Source of the DNA: Albula goreensis
Lineage: Eukaryota; Chordata; Actinopteri; Albuliformes; Albulidae
Reading direction: 5' to 3'
Length of the DNA: 64,000 bases
Assembly (NCBI GenBank): GCA_022829145.1
Contig: CM040741.1
Span: forward strand, 63,424,547 to 63,488,546
Of the stretch, positions 1-12,800 are shown in pieces. The notes below the pieces were generated by a model. It saw nothing but the letters and a program-made list of their open reading frames with translations, was not told the origin of the DNA and ran no database searches. The translations under genes were made by a program, and so were the position numbers. Every line of letters starts with the position of its first letter. The stretch's first letter is position 1.

Positions 1-2139
1 CTCATGAATAGCAATGTCATCACATGTCTCATGAGGCGATGACATCATTTTATACTATGATGTCATCACATGGAACTTTCACCCTTTCTTTCACCCTTAC
101 TAAGTCCATCACTGGACCCCAGGTGAATGGCCATGCTAAAGGATTTACTAGCAATGAAAGCATTGTCTTAGCAAGCCAATGGAGTGTGCCAAACAACCAA
201 GACCAAGTGCAGAAAACAGCTGTTGCAGCAATATAAAGGGACCACCCTCTGTGTGGCCAAGTGGCTTTTTTTTCACTGCAAAAGAGAGCTTTAGCTGAAT
301 AACAGTCTCTGGCTAATTGGGAAAGAGGAGAAGACCAGAGAGTATTTCATAATTTCAAGTAGTAAATACAAAAAATGACAAAAACAACAGTCTTTACATC
401 AAAAAAAAACATACAAGGTCACTCAAAGGCCAGGTATATTACTCTTTGGCCACAGAAAATTAAAAACTTAAATATTGTACGTAGAGTGCAATCAGTGAAA
501 GACCGTTCTTCTCTGCTCTATGGCTCATACACAAAACAGGTAGCACCAACTCAGTAAGGCTGCTAATATTACGAGTAAAAAAAAAAACACAAAGTGCTTC
601 ATAAAAGTGGCATTCAAACACAACATTGGCGCCGAGTTTGTATTAGAGACAAGACCACAACATACACAAGTGCTTGTAATGCTGGTGGTGTAGAGCTAAA
701 GAGAATGAGCGGAGTGGTGGTGCCATTCATGGTCTGCCAGCCAAATAGTTACAAGGAGGATAAAAGGCAGAGAGTGGGGTGCGTTTACACAATCCAGCCC
801 ACAGTTCGTGGCCCTGTCCCAGCAGTGGGGCGCTTCGGTCCCAAACAACACTCTCTTTATTGGAGCCTTTCAGCAGGAAGTCAGCAGAAGTTCCTGCAGT
901 CAGAAATTGATGGGTGTTTTATTTGCTTGCGCTGATGAGGTCTGTGCATGCAATCAGCTTGTGTACAGTCCAGGAGACATCGTGCTGGTCCGATTTGAAC
1001 CACGATCAAAGACATGAATAGGGTTATCGGCTCCTTCGTGCTGCGTTCATATGAACACAGGAGAAATTGAGAGACACACTAACCAATAAAGTCTTCCCTG
1101 TACCTGCAGTAACATGATCAGTGTTCATTTAACTCTTAGAGAGTATCTGAGTCCAGCTGCTGTCACATGCTCTGACAGGGTAAATTGTACTCTATCACTG
1201 CTTATTTAATACTGAACATTTAACTGAGCACAAAACTATATCAATATTACTTTACCCTGAGAGAGAATTTAGAATGTGTGATTCCCTTTGCCCGTTTCAT
1301 ATTTTAAGGTCATTCCTGTTGTTTGCTGATATGGGCAAATGTGTATTTGCTTGTGAATGAAGAAAGCTTATGAAAATTCTTATGAATAAGGAAAATAAAT
1401 AGCAGATGAGCATGTTCAAACTCTTTCCACGACATTTGCAAGAAAAGAGTATTTGAGGATGACGATGAATATATGAGGTGAGATGCACATATTTTTCATT
1501 GATAAATGTTAACGAATTAAAGTAAAACTCAGAATTTAACTGCTGCACAGATTTTCCCTTTAAAATGTTGCTTTCGAATTAATTAATTAAACGCAATTGT
1601 GTAAATTGTGTAATTAATTAAATGTGTTATGATTAATTTGCAGAGATAACGTTGATAACTGATCAGCTACATGGTGAAACTGTGTCAACAGTTACCATGT
1701 ATGTTCTGCAATGATTCATGTCATCATCTCAGACTGAATGAATATGTAATGTTACTCAATGAAATTCCTTAGACCTGTACACGTCATATAAAAATTCAAC
1801 CTCATGGACAGCCCGTAAAACGGTCCACTGCACTTGTAAATGCAGGTTGATATGTCCTGTTGGTCAACTGTCCTGTTTCAATTAGCACCTCCAGGGCGAA
1901 CCAAGCATGAGGTTCGGTGCGCTGATGAGAGCGGCTCTAACCAGCCGACAATGCAAGGGTACACAAACGCGATGATTTGCTAACAAAACATAGTTTGTAC
2001 GTTCTCGTCCACATAACATTGTCTGCGTGAGTCAGTGAATCAAAGTATGCTACTCACCATGTTATTAATATGCCTCCTGCAAATCCATAGATGTGACTTA
2101 TCGATGTTTATCGTTTGACTTTACCCTAAACTGTTAACA
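1..2139. other. Left flank, no gene recognised
   Basis: AT-rich DNA with only short chance reading frames. The stretch from about 350 to 1,020 has the look of a minus-strand 3' UTR (A-rich on the plus strand, one AATAAA on the minus strand near 856), but no coding exon supports this. A run of TTAATTAA-type words lies near 1,575-1,640. I see nothing else to name. Confidence 0.5.
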
Positions 2140-2420
2140 TGCGCTCAAAGAGCACTATCCAGTCCTTTCCGGGCAGTTCTCCGGAACGAGGCATACTATA
2201 TAAATCTGCGAACTCAGGCATACGCGTCCAGGCGGTGGTTCATTCGCACGTGTGCGCGAGATAAATTAATTCCGAACGCGCTCGGGGCCAGCGATGTTGC
2301 TGGGGTTCCTCTCCCTGCTTGGAAAGCAGCAGGCGCGCGCATGGGGTCCCCGCCGTTGTTCATTAACGGCTCCCGGTCCTTTGCCATTTCCTCATTCATT
2401 CGTTCCACATGCGCCTCGAG
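2140..2420. promoter_or_regulatory. CpG-rich cluster with TATA box, orphan promoter candidate
   Basis: About 25 CpG dinucleotides fall within some 280 bases, in strong contrast to the AT-rich surroundings. On the plus strand a good TATA box, TATATAAAT, lies at 2,197-2,205, which would place a start site near 2,230. On the minus strand a 64-codon frame (2,408-2,214) is open, but it matches nothing I know. No downstream coding exon can be tied to the cluster, so it is a candidate promoter or CpG island without a gene. Confidence 0.35.
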
Positions 2421-4361
2421 CCAAGGGTTTTACAGGCTTGAACTGAACTGAGGGGTCTCAGACAGAGCCCACACTTAGCATTTCGGCCCCGTCGGATAAC
2501 AGGAAGAGATACCTCAACTGGGACCTCTAAAACACCCTAAGCATCCCATTACATCGTGTCACTTACCACAGTGGGGTGAAAACAAAGTCAAATGCTTGGT
2601 CTCTCTTCCTCTTGGTGCTGTTACACCCTGTCACAAGACAGCTTGCTCTTTGGTTTCGCAACTCATATTTTAATATCACAGGATCAATATGGACAGTTCA
2701 GCAAACTACATGCTGTTGGAAACTAATGAACCTCCCATTAATGCTTATATTTCATTTTATGATACGTTTATTTTTCACATTTATAACCTCTGTTTTAAAA
2801 GATGTCAGTTGAAGTCAAATTTTAATTTTGGTGAATGGACATACCAACTCTCTTTTTAATTCAGGTAGTGGGACTTGTTTCTAGCAGATTGCCTCTGAAA
2901 ATATTATTGCAACAGGACACATGGTGAAAACAAGTGACATACACAGTATCACACAGGTATCACACCTTACCTTCATGATGAATTTCATCTGTTCTAACAT
3001 GTTAGTTGCTGGTACCCACAACACAGTTTTGTTGCACAATTTGAAACAGTGACTCCAGAGATGTGGAGAGTATTTTATAATAAATTTCAAGTTGTTTCAA
3101 ATGTTGAATTTATTGTTGCTGTTGACTGGAAAAAGATGATGACTAATGCAGAGCAAAGAGAACCGAGTACAGAGGTCTATTGATGCATGTCTCTGGACTG
3201 ACAGAGACTAGGGAACAGGCCGCAGCTAATATAAGGTCCACCTGGTCCAAATGCAATGGTTTGCTGGTAGGGCACCTCTCAAGAAGGTGTCAATCACCTG
3301 TCAGTTACTGGACTTGCACTCCAATCAATCTCTTTAATTGACAGAATCAAGCCAAGGGACAGTGGGGGGACGGAAGAGCTTCAGAGTTACAGACAGTCTG
3401 TCAGCTAAAGTCAGTACAAAGTAAAAACCCCAGAAATGCCTTGAAAGTGTCAAACTTTACATTTTCACTGAATGCAAAAAGATGAGCATTTAAACAAGTC
3501 AGACTTTCCATTGGTAATCAGAAAATACTCTAAACATTAGATGAATGGGCATGTCTCTGCACAACTGCTGAATGATCTAATTTGAGGTAAATCAACGGTT
3601 TTCATACATATACAGGAGTCAGAACAAAACAAAACAGTTTGTAACCATGATGGGGTAACTGAAAAATTAGATGTATTACTCTGGAGGACATCCTTTAAGT
3701 TATAGATCCATTTTTGAGCTCAAAACAAACTCCATCTCTGATTGGCTGGTGTCTCAGAGATTCTACTGTGTCTATATTCCTTGGTTTGACTTTACTGAGG
3801 AGGTAACTCTGAGTGCTCCTTTAAGATATATAGTTTGAAATTAATTGTGTTGGTGTTGTTTTTAGCATCTGGTCTTCTTGCATATAAAAATAAAACCAAA
3901 TAAAGCTTTTGAGCACAGAAAATACAGGTCCAAAAAGTATGTTTTAACAAAGTGACATTGATGGATAGTCTGGTCCTAAGGGAATTCAATAGTTGCTGAA
4001 ACAATGTTATTAAAATGACCAGCACACAAAACCATTTATTCTAGGTAGTTTATAATACATATACTTACATAATAATCTGAAAGAGATACAGAGTGAGAGA
4101 GAGAGACAGAGAGAGTGATGAGAAATATGAACAGTAATGTGTGTTCTCTTCTATGGCTTTCATCAAATGTTATCCCTCCAGAGTACAGAACTCTCTCAAC
4201 AGATTTTGACATCTAAACTTTTCTTGTGTAATGAGAGGGAAACTAATGGCTCACTGTCTCTTTAAAAAAAAGTTTCCACTTACAGCCCCAGTTGGAGAAA
4301 TTAGAACGGATCTCTTCCCTGGGTTTGTTTCCCTAGAAACTATTCATCCATACTGGCAGCA

Positions 4362-4506
4362 CAGTCTGAGTTTATTAACTATTGCTCTCCTGCCTATGGG
4401 CCTGCTTCCTGCCAAATAAGGATGCCCTCAGTTAGTGAAGATCAGTCTTTTATTAACCATTACACGCAAGTCTATGGCCCTGCTTCCTGCCAAATAAGGG
4501 TGCCCT
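4362..4506. repeat. Diverged tandem duplication, two units
   Basis: Two adjacent units (4,362-4,428 and 4,443-4,506) share a start CAGTCT...TTTATTAAC and a strongly matching end that includes CCTGCTTCCTGCCAAATAAG. The repeat period is about 80 bases. Mismatches in the middle of the unit suggest an old local duplication. Confidence 0.7.
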
Positions 4507-5471
4507 ATGTCTTTTCGGACAGTTTCCAAAAACCGCTCAGTTCCTACACACACCTGATACAAGTAATTTCATATTACATACCACTAAGGCACAACCTCAG
4601 CTCAAATGACTACTTCAGTGACATTTTTTGTTGCGGTCTCAACAGCATCATAATGTTTACAGTGTTGATTTGACTCAGAGTTTATACTGGAGACCACAGG
4701 GACTACATCAGACCTCATTAACACAGTACATGTGTCCTGATATCACAGCTACTGACTCAATGAAAGAATTCCACATTATCAAGATCAGTGTGTGTGTTGT
4801 GGCTCTTCAGAATGTGCCATCTTAAGCGATTACATGACAATCTTTGATTACGATCATGAAAAAAATGATACTGTGCTGTATCTCTGCACTGCACTTTTGT
4901 ACAATAATGAAAAAGATATTTAGTAAACACTGTATTGTTTATTTTTCATTCTTACCACTGTATCAGCCCAAATCACCAGTATGAAGCACACTGGTTAATG
5001 TGTATGTTTCAGGTGATCTGTCCCTCGCAGCGTGAAGAGGCTGCAAACAGACATGCTCAGTGCGGGAAGCTAAGCACACCCAGCCTTTCCGTCCCTCCTC
5101 ATCAAGTGTGTGCCATGCGCGACTCTTTCTTTATTTCCCTCTTGGCTCCTCGCCTGGTTTCTGCATTAAAAGTTGAATGTGAACTGCTGGAGGGTCAGCG
5201 ATGCCCAGCGAAATGTGAGAGCTTAAAAGAGATTGCCTGAAGAAGCCTCCCTGAACCTTTTGTTCGGTCTGTCTCTTGTCACCCATTGATCTGTCATGCA
5301 CCACATTTATTTTTTTTTGTTTGCAAAGCATCCCTGCAACTTCATTTAGTCACAGTGATCTTTCTGTCTCTGCTCTTTATAGACTGAGCAGGCGCAAAAT
5401 TCATCCAGCAGGAAACAAACAACTTAAGACATTACTTTTATCTCAAATGATATTTCAGTTGTTTTTCATTG

Positions 5472-5625
5472 GGTAGGAGTGTAGGGTAATAGCACAGGAA
5501 CCGGCACTGTGAAGTTGTCAGCTCAAATCTCAATTTTGGTGCACACCTGTTGTACACACCCCTGGAGCAATGTTCTGAATATCCGTGCAGAATGTCCAAC
5601 TGTACAAATGGATTGTAAGAAAAAA
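5472..5625 (+). repeat. tRNA-derived SINE-like copy
   Basis: A degraded copy of the interspersed family seen again at 14.5, 35.0, 37.6, 45.5 and 55.2 kb. It keeps the order of a tRNA-like region (CAGCTCAAATCTC at the B-box position), TTGTACACACCCCTGGAGCAA, and the internal word CAACTGTACAAATGGATTGT. I do not assign a database family name. Confidence 0.55.
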
Positions 5626-5824
5626 GAAATAAAAATATGATTACATAAATGAACAATTTTGAATCACCTGAAAAAAAAATTATAAAATATAATTTTTTTC
5701 CACCAGAGAGAGATTTATTTTTGGTCATTTCCACACCTGTCAATCAATATATACGTGCTTCCCATTGGTCAGAGAAACAGGCTGGCAGTCAGCTTTATTT
5801 TATCATTTTAGACTTGTTCTAATA

Positions 5825-5989
5825 ATGGCTCTGAGACTGACCAGAACAATAGCTATTGCTGTCATTGTAGTGCAAACACTTTTGTTCATTTGGATTGCAA
5901 TGATGTCTTTCATTTTGGCAGTAAGGTTATTATCCCTGATGGCGACAGGCCTTCAGAAAGGGCTGTCTGTGCTGCATAGGACACAGTAA
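5825..5989 (+). CDS. Possible 54-residue single-pass membrane peptide
   Basis: A frame of 54 codons from ATG at 5,825. It begins MALRLTRTIA, continues with about 25 uninterrupted hydrophobic residues (roughly residues 9-33), and ends with a basic tail (R34, K45, R52). The pattern of basic end, membrane helix and basic tail resembles small membrane micropeptides, but it is not one I recognise (not phospholamban, sarcolipin or myoregulin). There is no supporting promoter, polyadenylation signal or homology, so it may be a chance frame. Functional status is unknown. Confidence 0.15.
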   Translation: MALRLTRTIAIAVIVVQTLLFIWIAMMSFILAVRLLSLMATGLQKGLSVLHRTQ

Positions 5990-6059
5990 TGAGCGGTTTT
6001 TTACACTATGAAAGCCTATTAGGGAGGGAGTAAGAACATGCAAGACTGTACAGCAGCAG

Positions 6060-6260
6060 CCATGAGAGCATAAGAATGTTTGATGATGAGAACAGGCCAT
6101 TCGGCCCACGAAAGCATGTCATTTTATCTACGGACCAGAGAACATCCTACACTGTGTCATGTCTCGTCTCGTATACCCCTGGGTCTCTGCCCTGATGAGC
6201 TATTCCATGCATTAACAACTCTCTGTGGGGAGGAAATACCTCCTGACCTGGCGCATCCTC
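6060..6260 (-). repeat. Interspersed repeat fragment
   Basis: Contains words typical of a widespread fish repeat, such as AGAACAGGCCATTCGGCCCA near 6,088 and the ACAACTCTCTGTGGGGAGGA region near 6,215. A related terminal part in the other orientation occurs near 46,330. The class (LINE or SINE) is not determined. Confidence 0.5.
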
Positions 6261-6288
6261 ATGTGAGTCATTTGAGTTATGCTGCTGC

Positions 6289-6326
6289 TGTATGTGTGTC
6301 TGTGAGTGTCCGTGAGTGTGTGTGTC

Positions 6327-6370
<44 letters not shown>

Positions 6371-6433
6371 TGTGTGTGAGTGTATGTGTAGTGTGTGTGT
6401 GAGTGTGTGTGTCTGTGAGTGTCTGTGAGTGTG
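6289..6433. repeat. Compound (TG)n microsatellite
   Basis: About 145 bases of TG repeats interrupted by GAGTG, TATG and CTGTGAG variants. It directly follows the interspersed repeat fragment, a common place for microsatellites to arise. Confidence 0.95.
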
Positions 6434-9240
6434 TCAAGGACATAGTCTACTGCACCTACAAATGGAAGCCATTATCCGTAAGTGCGTCTCAGGTCATTGT
6501 CTGGAGAAAAAGCAAAAGTACTGTGAGCAACGGAGGCTTGCAAACTGTTATGAGCAAAGGTTCAAAACACACTAAGAGCCTGTATTCATCAAGCCTATCC
6601 ATGTAGGAGTGCTGACCTAGGATCAGTGTTGCATTTCAGGTCATAATGGATGATGTCGGGATATGGACATGGGAAATATAATCCTTGATCAGCCCAATGA
6701 CTCTGAGATGATTTATATGTTCGGGCCCAAGTGTTTTTTTTTTCTTATTGAGGGGGTGAAAAGGGTGAAGTATACATCAATAAATGATGATCACATAGTG
6801 TATTTTCTGGTTAGATTTTCAGTTCCCCTCAGGGCAAGTGTGTCTGGGAGTACAGTCGCCTTATGGTGAGATTATATCAGAGTGTGCCACTGCTTTATCT
6901 CAAAGCAGAGTTGTATCAATCTAAGTAAGTATGAACTTAAGGATTTGTAAGGATTTGCATAAGACTGTTGTTTTAGATAACCGGGTAATGATAAAATCAA
7001 AGTTGGATCTGATACAAGCCATTTTCACCTGCTATTCTTTATGTATTGAAGCACTGTCTGGCCATAATAGTGTACCTTCAGATCTCCTCTCAGCTTTTAA
7101 ATGTGGCGTGTCTGTTATTGATTTAGTGTGTCAGTATCATAACAAGAATTATCACCCTCTGCTTCATACTGCAACACAATGTAATCCTGACCAATTATAA
7201 TAAATTATGATTAGTTTAATTTTCAGAGGCATGCTAATAAATGTTGTTACACTAAGAAAGCTGGCCGTCGGGTTAACATGGGTTTCGGTCTTAACACACT
7301 GTAGAAACGAGACTCCATAAGAACGACAGATCTTTTTTTTCTTGAGAGGTTTTTGAAAATCAGGACATGATCCTTCAAAATGAATTTTCTACTCATGCAA
7401 GGTCACAGCTAATTAGACACAGTGTTCCTAAAAATAAAGAATTGGGTCATCGTGTGTCACATGAAGCTGCCTCTCTTCTGATCCTCTGGAGCACCTACAT
7501 TCGCATCTCTTTCAGTCTCCTCAATATGACAGACTTACTGACATACTGACAAAAAGCTGTTTTCTGTCTTCTGTCTCAGTAAGGGGGAACCTGGCGCAGA
7601 TAATATAAACATGTTCCAGCTTACGTGTGAAATGTTACAATAATACATTGTACAATTGTAAAAAAATAAAAACAATAGTGTTGGTTAAAACAAATTAACA
7701 GACAGCCCCCTCCATAAACCTGTTAAAAAGGTTTGTCTGAAAATATAACTTTCAAAAAAGTTGAGTTATGGCCCATTTCTCATCAAAACTGCTCCTGCAG
7801 TTCAGACAGTTTTAGGATGTTTGCCGAGGATGTGTTTTCAGAGAGAGTCAGAACATCTTCTGTAGGCTGCTGTGGTCAAATCTTTATCCATTTCATAAAG
7901 AGGCAAAACAGTGAGAAAAACCACTGAATAATGGCAGACTTTTGGATGGCCAAAAGAGAGGATTTTTCATTCTTTTTTTGCCTTTTGTCCTTTTTCTTTA
8001 GCAAATACGTGAATATCCCAAGTAAGTCGTTGGCTTCATTCTCAAGATTTGTAGCTGCTGAAGATGATATCAGTCAAAATTTAGTACGGTTGATAGACTC
8101 GCTGTTATGGAAATGGACACGTTTGTTACCGTAGTTTTGATGTGGACTGTGGTCTGACCACAATTCTGCACAGAATGTTGCTCTGTTGCATTTTTTGTGG
8201 AAAGCTCGCCGATCTCTTCTTGGCTGATGTGGCAGTTTTGATGGGAACCGGGCATACAAACCACAAAATCGTCTCATTCTTTCATGAGATGATTATTTAT
8301 TCGAGGGGAAAAAAAATCAGTGGTAATAGTGAAAATTGAAAAATGAATACTAATGAAAATGGTAAAAAAGAATTCCTACATTGCATGTGTTTTTTTTTTT
8401 TTCTGCAGGCGTGTATTCACACACTGACAAAATGTCATGAGACAACAGGCTGGGTGTGGTCATACAGATGGGGAGGTAGAGACCTGTGAAATGCAAGGTA
8501 AACCAGCCCAATTTTGACTGGCAGGTACGTGTCCTATCCAATCAGATGTGATGTTTATATGATTGACACGCAGCACTTTGCGTGTATGACTGCCTTGCCT
8601 TTGCTCCAGCTGGGGGGAATTCCAGAAACAAGCTTCTGAGGTTGGAGGTTGCCGAGGGTACGTGTGAGGTGAATTCTCGGATCACGAAGAGGTCATTTCA
8701 CAGGGGCAGAAACAAAGAGGGAGAGAGGGTGTAGTGTGTCAGAGAGAGAGAGCAGGGGTGTAAAGGAACAAGGGTGTTGCACAGAGACACACAACTCCAG
8801 TCCTGGAGGACCAGTGTGCATTTGGTGTGATTTAGCACAGTGTTTCACTGGTCTGTTTTTAGTGTGTTTCAACACTGAAGTGACATCCACTGTTCTTTTA
8901 TGTGTGAACAGCCAATGCAAAAGGAAACACAGGAGTAACTGTTCATTTCTGTTAGTCATTTGTAAACTTTATTTTGTACAGCTGGAAATGGGGGACCCAA
9001 TGCAAAAACCAATTGTTCCTGTAAAGTGGGGAGACATAAACCATGAAGAAAAAGCTGATAGTCTGTGCTTTTGTTTCATATTTATTATTTGATCTCAGAT
9101 CCAAATGCCTGAAGCACACAGCAAAAATAACCAGCTCTGCTCAACCGTTCCATACTTTTGGAGGGCACAGTGGTGTGTTTGGGTGAGAGAGACCGCAGAC
9201 CAAGGACAGCAGGTGTTAGACAGCGGCTTTGAGGCGGGCG
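6434..9240. other. Intergenic, no gene recognised
   Basis: AT-rich DNA with homopolymer runs (for example poly-T at 8,391-8,402) and short chance frames. I see no exon with coding character and splice sites. Confidence 0.5.
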
Positions 9241-9420
9241 CTCACTGAACCACGGCACGGTAGAATCCTCAAGTGCAAGGAAGTCAAGAAGTTCCTCCCC
9301 AGCAACAGCAGCGGAAGCGGTGGCGGCGACAGAGTCGGAGTCGCGGGTCTTCCCAGATTCGGGGGCGTCCGCCAAACAGAGAAACAATTACGCTGATGCG
9401 GCGTGAAGCGTGAAACGCGC
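9241..9420. other. CpG-rich patch without a gene
   Basis: Locally CpG-rich (GGCGGGCG, AGCGGAAGCGGTGGCGGCGA, GGGGGCGTCCGCC, GATGCGGCGTGAAGCG). Several frames are open on the minus strand because of the composition. No known protein is recognised and no splice partners are evident. Confidence 0.4.
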
Positions 9421-9566
9421 AGCACAAGGGAAATTCATTAAACCTTGTGTACATGACAGATCTAATCTGCAAGATTCTCAGAGCCCCACGCGGCCAGAGG
9501 GACGTAAATCACACAGAGCAGGGGAGGGCAGGCCGGGACTGAGAGCTGCTCAGTGGTAACTGAATA

Positions 9567-9800
9567 AGGGGGCCGGGGGGGGGGGTGGGTGGGTGAGGAG
9601 GGGTGGTTGGGTGAGTGGTGTGCTGGAAAGATTTTTATTTTTGGGCAGGGGGGGGTTAATAAGTTGAGTGCAATGATTTATGGAATGTGATATACTGGAA
9701 TTGCATTAAAACAATCATTTCTGCCAGACATGACAGGCAAGGAAAAGGGTTGGTGGGGTTGGGGGGCTGAGCTGAAGGAGGTGTAACTGGGAAAGAGTTT
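9567..9800 (+). other. G-rich, quadruplex-prone stretch
   Basis: Repeated runs of three or more G on the plus strand: GGGGGCCGGGGGG and GGGTGGGTGGG near 9,568-9,595, GGGCAGGGGGGGG near 9,643, and GGTTGGTGGGGTTGGGGGG near 9,750. The spacing fits G-quadruplex consensus. Confidence 0.6.
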
Positions 9801-9830
9801 GGGGAGGGGGCAGATGTTGACCCCCTGCCA

Positions 9831-12800
9831 GAGGTCGGCCTAATTGCAGCGCGGGGCGTTTAAGGAGGAATTCCAGTCAAAACAGAGAGAGGGGCTGAAA
9901 GGGTCTTTGTTCCCCACACGTGAGACGCACGGTAGAGGGGTGTTTCTGGGGTCCTGCCAGACCCTCAGCAGGGGGTGTCCCTACGCTGCTGCTCCAGGGG
10001 TGAACATGGAGGTAGTAATGACCACCTTTGTTTTCAATCCTCACAAAAAAAAAAATTAAAGCATTTCAAACTCATAAATGTGTGATGCAACCCTGCATGA
10101 TAATAGGAGCCAAGGACAGACTCCCCCCTCCAACATTCACACCATGCAAGTGAGCTGGAAAAATGCATGTCCCCCATCTCATGCTGGGATTTCGTTTGGT
10201 GGCGGGAAGAAAAAAAATAAAACAAGGATATGTTTTCTCCCTAAATACTTCCCTGGTTTTTATGGCTTTGTTGTTATACTTGTGCTTTAAGCGAGACGAC
10301 GGCAGCAGGCATCTGCCACAGTGTACAATGCAGGTTAACTTCAGAGTGTATTCAGCCCTTTGTGAAAATCCACTCGGCTGAAACAGACTTGATACGGAGC
10401 GTATTTGCGGGCAGTGTAAGCACAGGACTGATCCTGACTTCCGCACACAGTCGCCGCGTAGCGCTCCGCCTCTGGAATGTAGGTCAGAGAGAGAGAAAGT
10501 GTTTTTACAAAAGTAATGCCATTTTGATTAAGCATTTCTAGCTTCTTTTTTTTTCTTTCGCCTCATGTTTGCAATCCTGGACCGGTCCCAAAGGAACGGT
10601 TCCATAAACAGACTTTTAAAAAATCTGAAATAAGAGCAGCGCTGCAAATCACTCAGCTGTGGTAAGAGATATGAGAATTTTAAGTTGGGCGTGCATGAAA
10701 TTCAGAGTAAACCGTCTCAAATATTTTTCACCGTTAGCTCATGATTGAATGATAACTAACAATCCAAACAGATCAGTTGGGTAAATGGGTAACCTCCAAA
10801 CACTCTCATGTTTTGAAACTGGTGTATGCTATGGTTTCATCCTGCTCAGTGTCTGTGTACCTAACATTGCAAATTTAAGCAATTTTTTCAATCATATTTC
10901 AGACAGAGACCCATAAATGTGTCACCAACTGCACTATGTTTCACCCCAACTGGCATAACAGCTCTGGAGATGATGTTTAAGTTCTTTGCACCAAATAAAA
11001 TATGCTGTCAACATCCTGATGAACTCAACAAGTATGTTACTTCTTTTTCTGTTACTCTCCCAATGTGCTTTTGCAAACAACACTTGCAAAAGCACTTTAC
11101 CCGATTTCTGCAGTTTTTTTCATTCCATAGTACATAGCGTGATTCATTTTTGTAACACTCAATGAACTAGGTAGTACAAGTATACACACTAACAATGGCA
11201 GCAATCTGAAGTGTGGTTTGCATTGGACACTATTGTCCCAAAATGCCACAGGAAACGGAAAAGGAAGCGTCTCTTGCAACCGAAAATTGCAAGCAAAATG
11301 GCTGAAGCACCAACATCAACACTGGTGACGCGTTTCCGGATAGCAAAATACTATCAAGTGTGTTCACTAGTGAAAACATGCACTTTCTAAATAGTACACA
11401 GTGTATACACAATAGTGTGGAGTACTCAGTGTGCTTTTGGGACTTGGGGCCAATCATAATTTTCGGCCTATACCATTGTTACAGTGCCTACAGTCACTGT
11501 TAGCATTCTCTCTCCAAAATGGCTGCACAATGTTTTTTTTCTCTGCTCCATATATGTGCTTTAAAGTGAGACTTTACTCATGTAACTGGAGAGGAAGCTC
11601 AGGAATGCTTCATATCCAATGGTCCTCAGGCTCAAATCTGACAAGTTCAACTTTGACGAACAGTTTTTATCACCAAAGAGCAAATGTTTGTGCAACAAAC
11701 TTCAGAGAATAAAATTTGTGTTTGGTGAGTAGTTTTCTTCTGTAAAAAAAAAAGAAGAAAGCTCTCTGGATTGGAACTGAAAGAAATCCAGAGGATAAAA
11801 TTTCAGGACAACCCCAGAGGATCCAGGACGGATGGCAACCAAAGCTGTGACAGTGAAAGATTAGCTGCAAAAACCCTGGAGGTCAGATGTACAGGTGACA
11901 GAAATGGGTAGGCCTAGTCAAGAGGCCATTATGAATTTGCTCACAGAAATTAATATTTCCGTCCAGCTTCCCGACCCTATCAGGGTTTCATTTCAGTTGT
12001 CAGGGCACATGAGAATCATGTGTGTGAAAGGAATTCGTAACAACGCTTGGTGTAAGAGAAGAGCATTATCATCTACTGCATTCCTCTCAAGTAACCTCAT
12101 TTTGAAGGCAGTGTTTCCAATTTGAGCACTATGTACATTGTAAACAAAGCCCATATTGACTGTGGTCAACAGAGGCCAAAAGGCTATTTGTTGTGTGTAC
12201 TGAAACCATGGCAACAGGTGTACTTATGACAGTGTATCGCACTGTGGTATTAGATATAATTTTTATGTCTCAGCGTACCTGTGTTGACTTACACTCAGTA
12301 ATAATTTGTGACATCTGAACCACAAAAATGTTAAGACTACTTTTTGATACACAGTGGTATACCAACTACCCCGCCTGCCCTAAGATTTAAAAAACCCAAC
12401 AGGGCACACAGCTGTAAAAACATGCAGAAAAAAAGTTCATCTTGACATTTTAATCAAGCCTAAATATAGCATGACAAAATATACACAAACACTTACATCA
12501 TATATAATTTGTCAGATGTAGTGGTCGTCTCATTTTGTGGCTGGCATCTTTGGAAAGCAAATCAGTTGAGGGTATATACAGAAAAGCACAATTATAACTG
12601 ACACTTTCGTCAAGCCCTTCACTAGTACAGTTTTTGAAAAGGGAATGATGTAAACCACACCAGTTTAACGTACGTACAAAACAGTATCTGGTAGAGGGAT
12701 CTGTGGCATTAGTACAGACTTTGGGAAAAAATCACCAGGGTACTGTCACATCCACAGCTCTTTGACACAGAACTTGGTGGACGCTCGGAGACTCGGGACC

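Noticed and set aside
6147..6443. 98-codon Thr/His-rich frame
   Set aside because: A translation of the (TG)n microsatellite.
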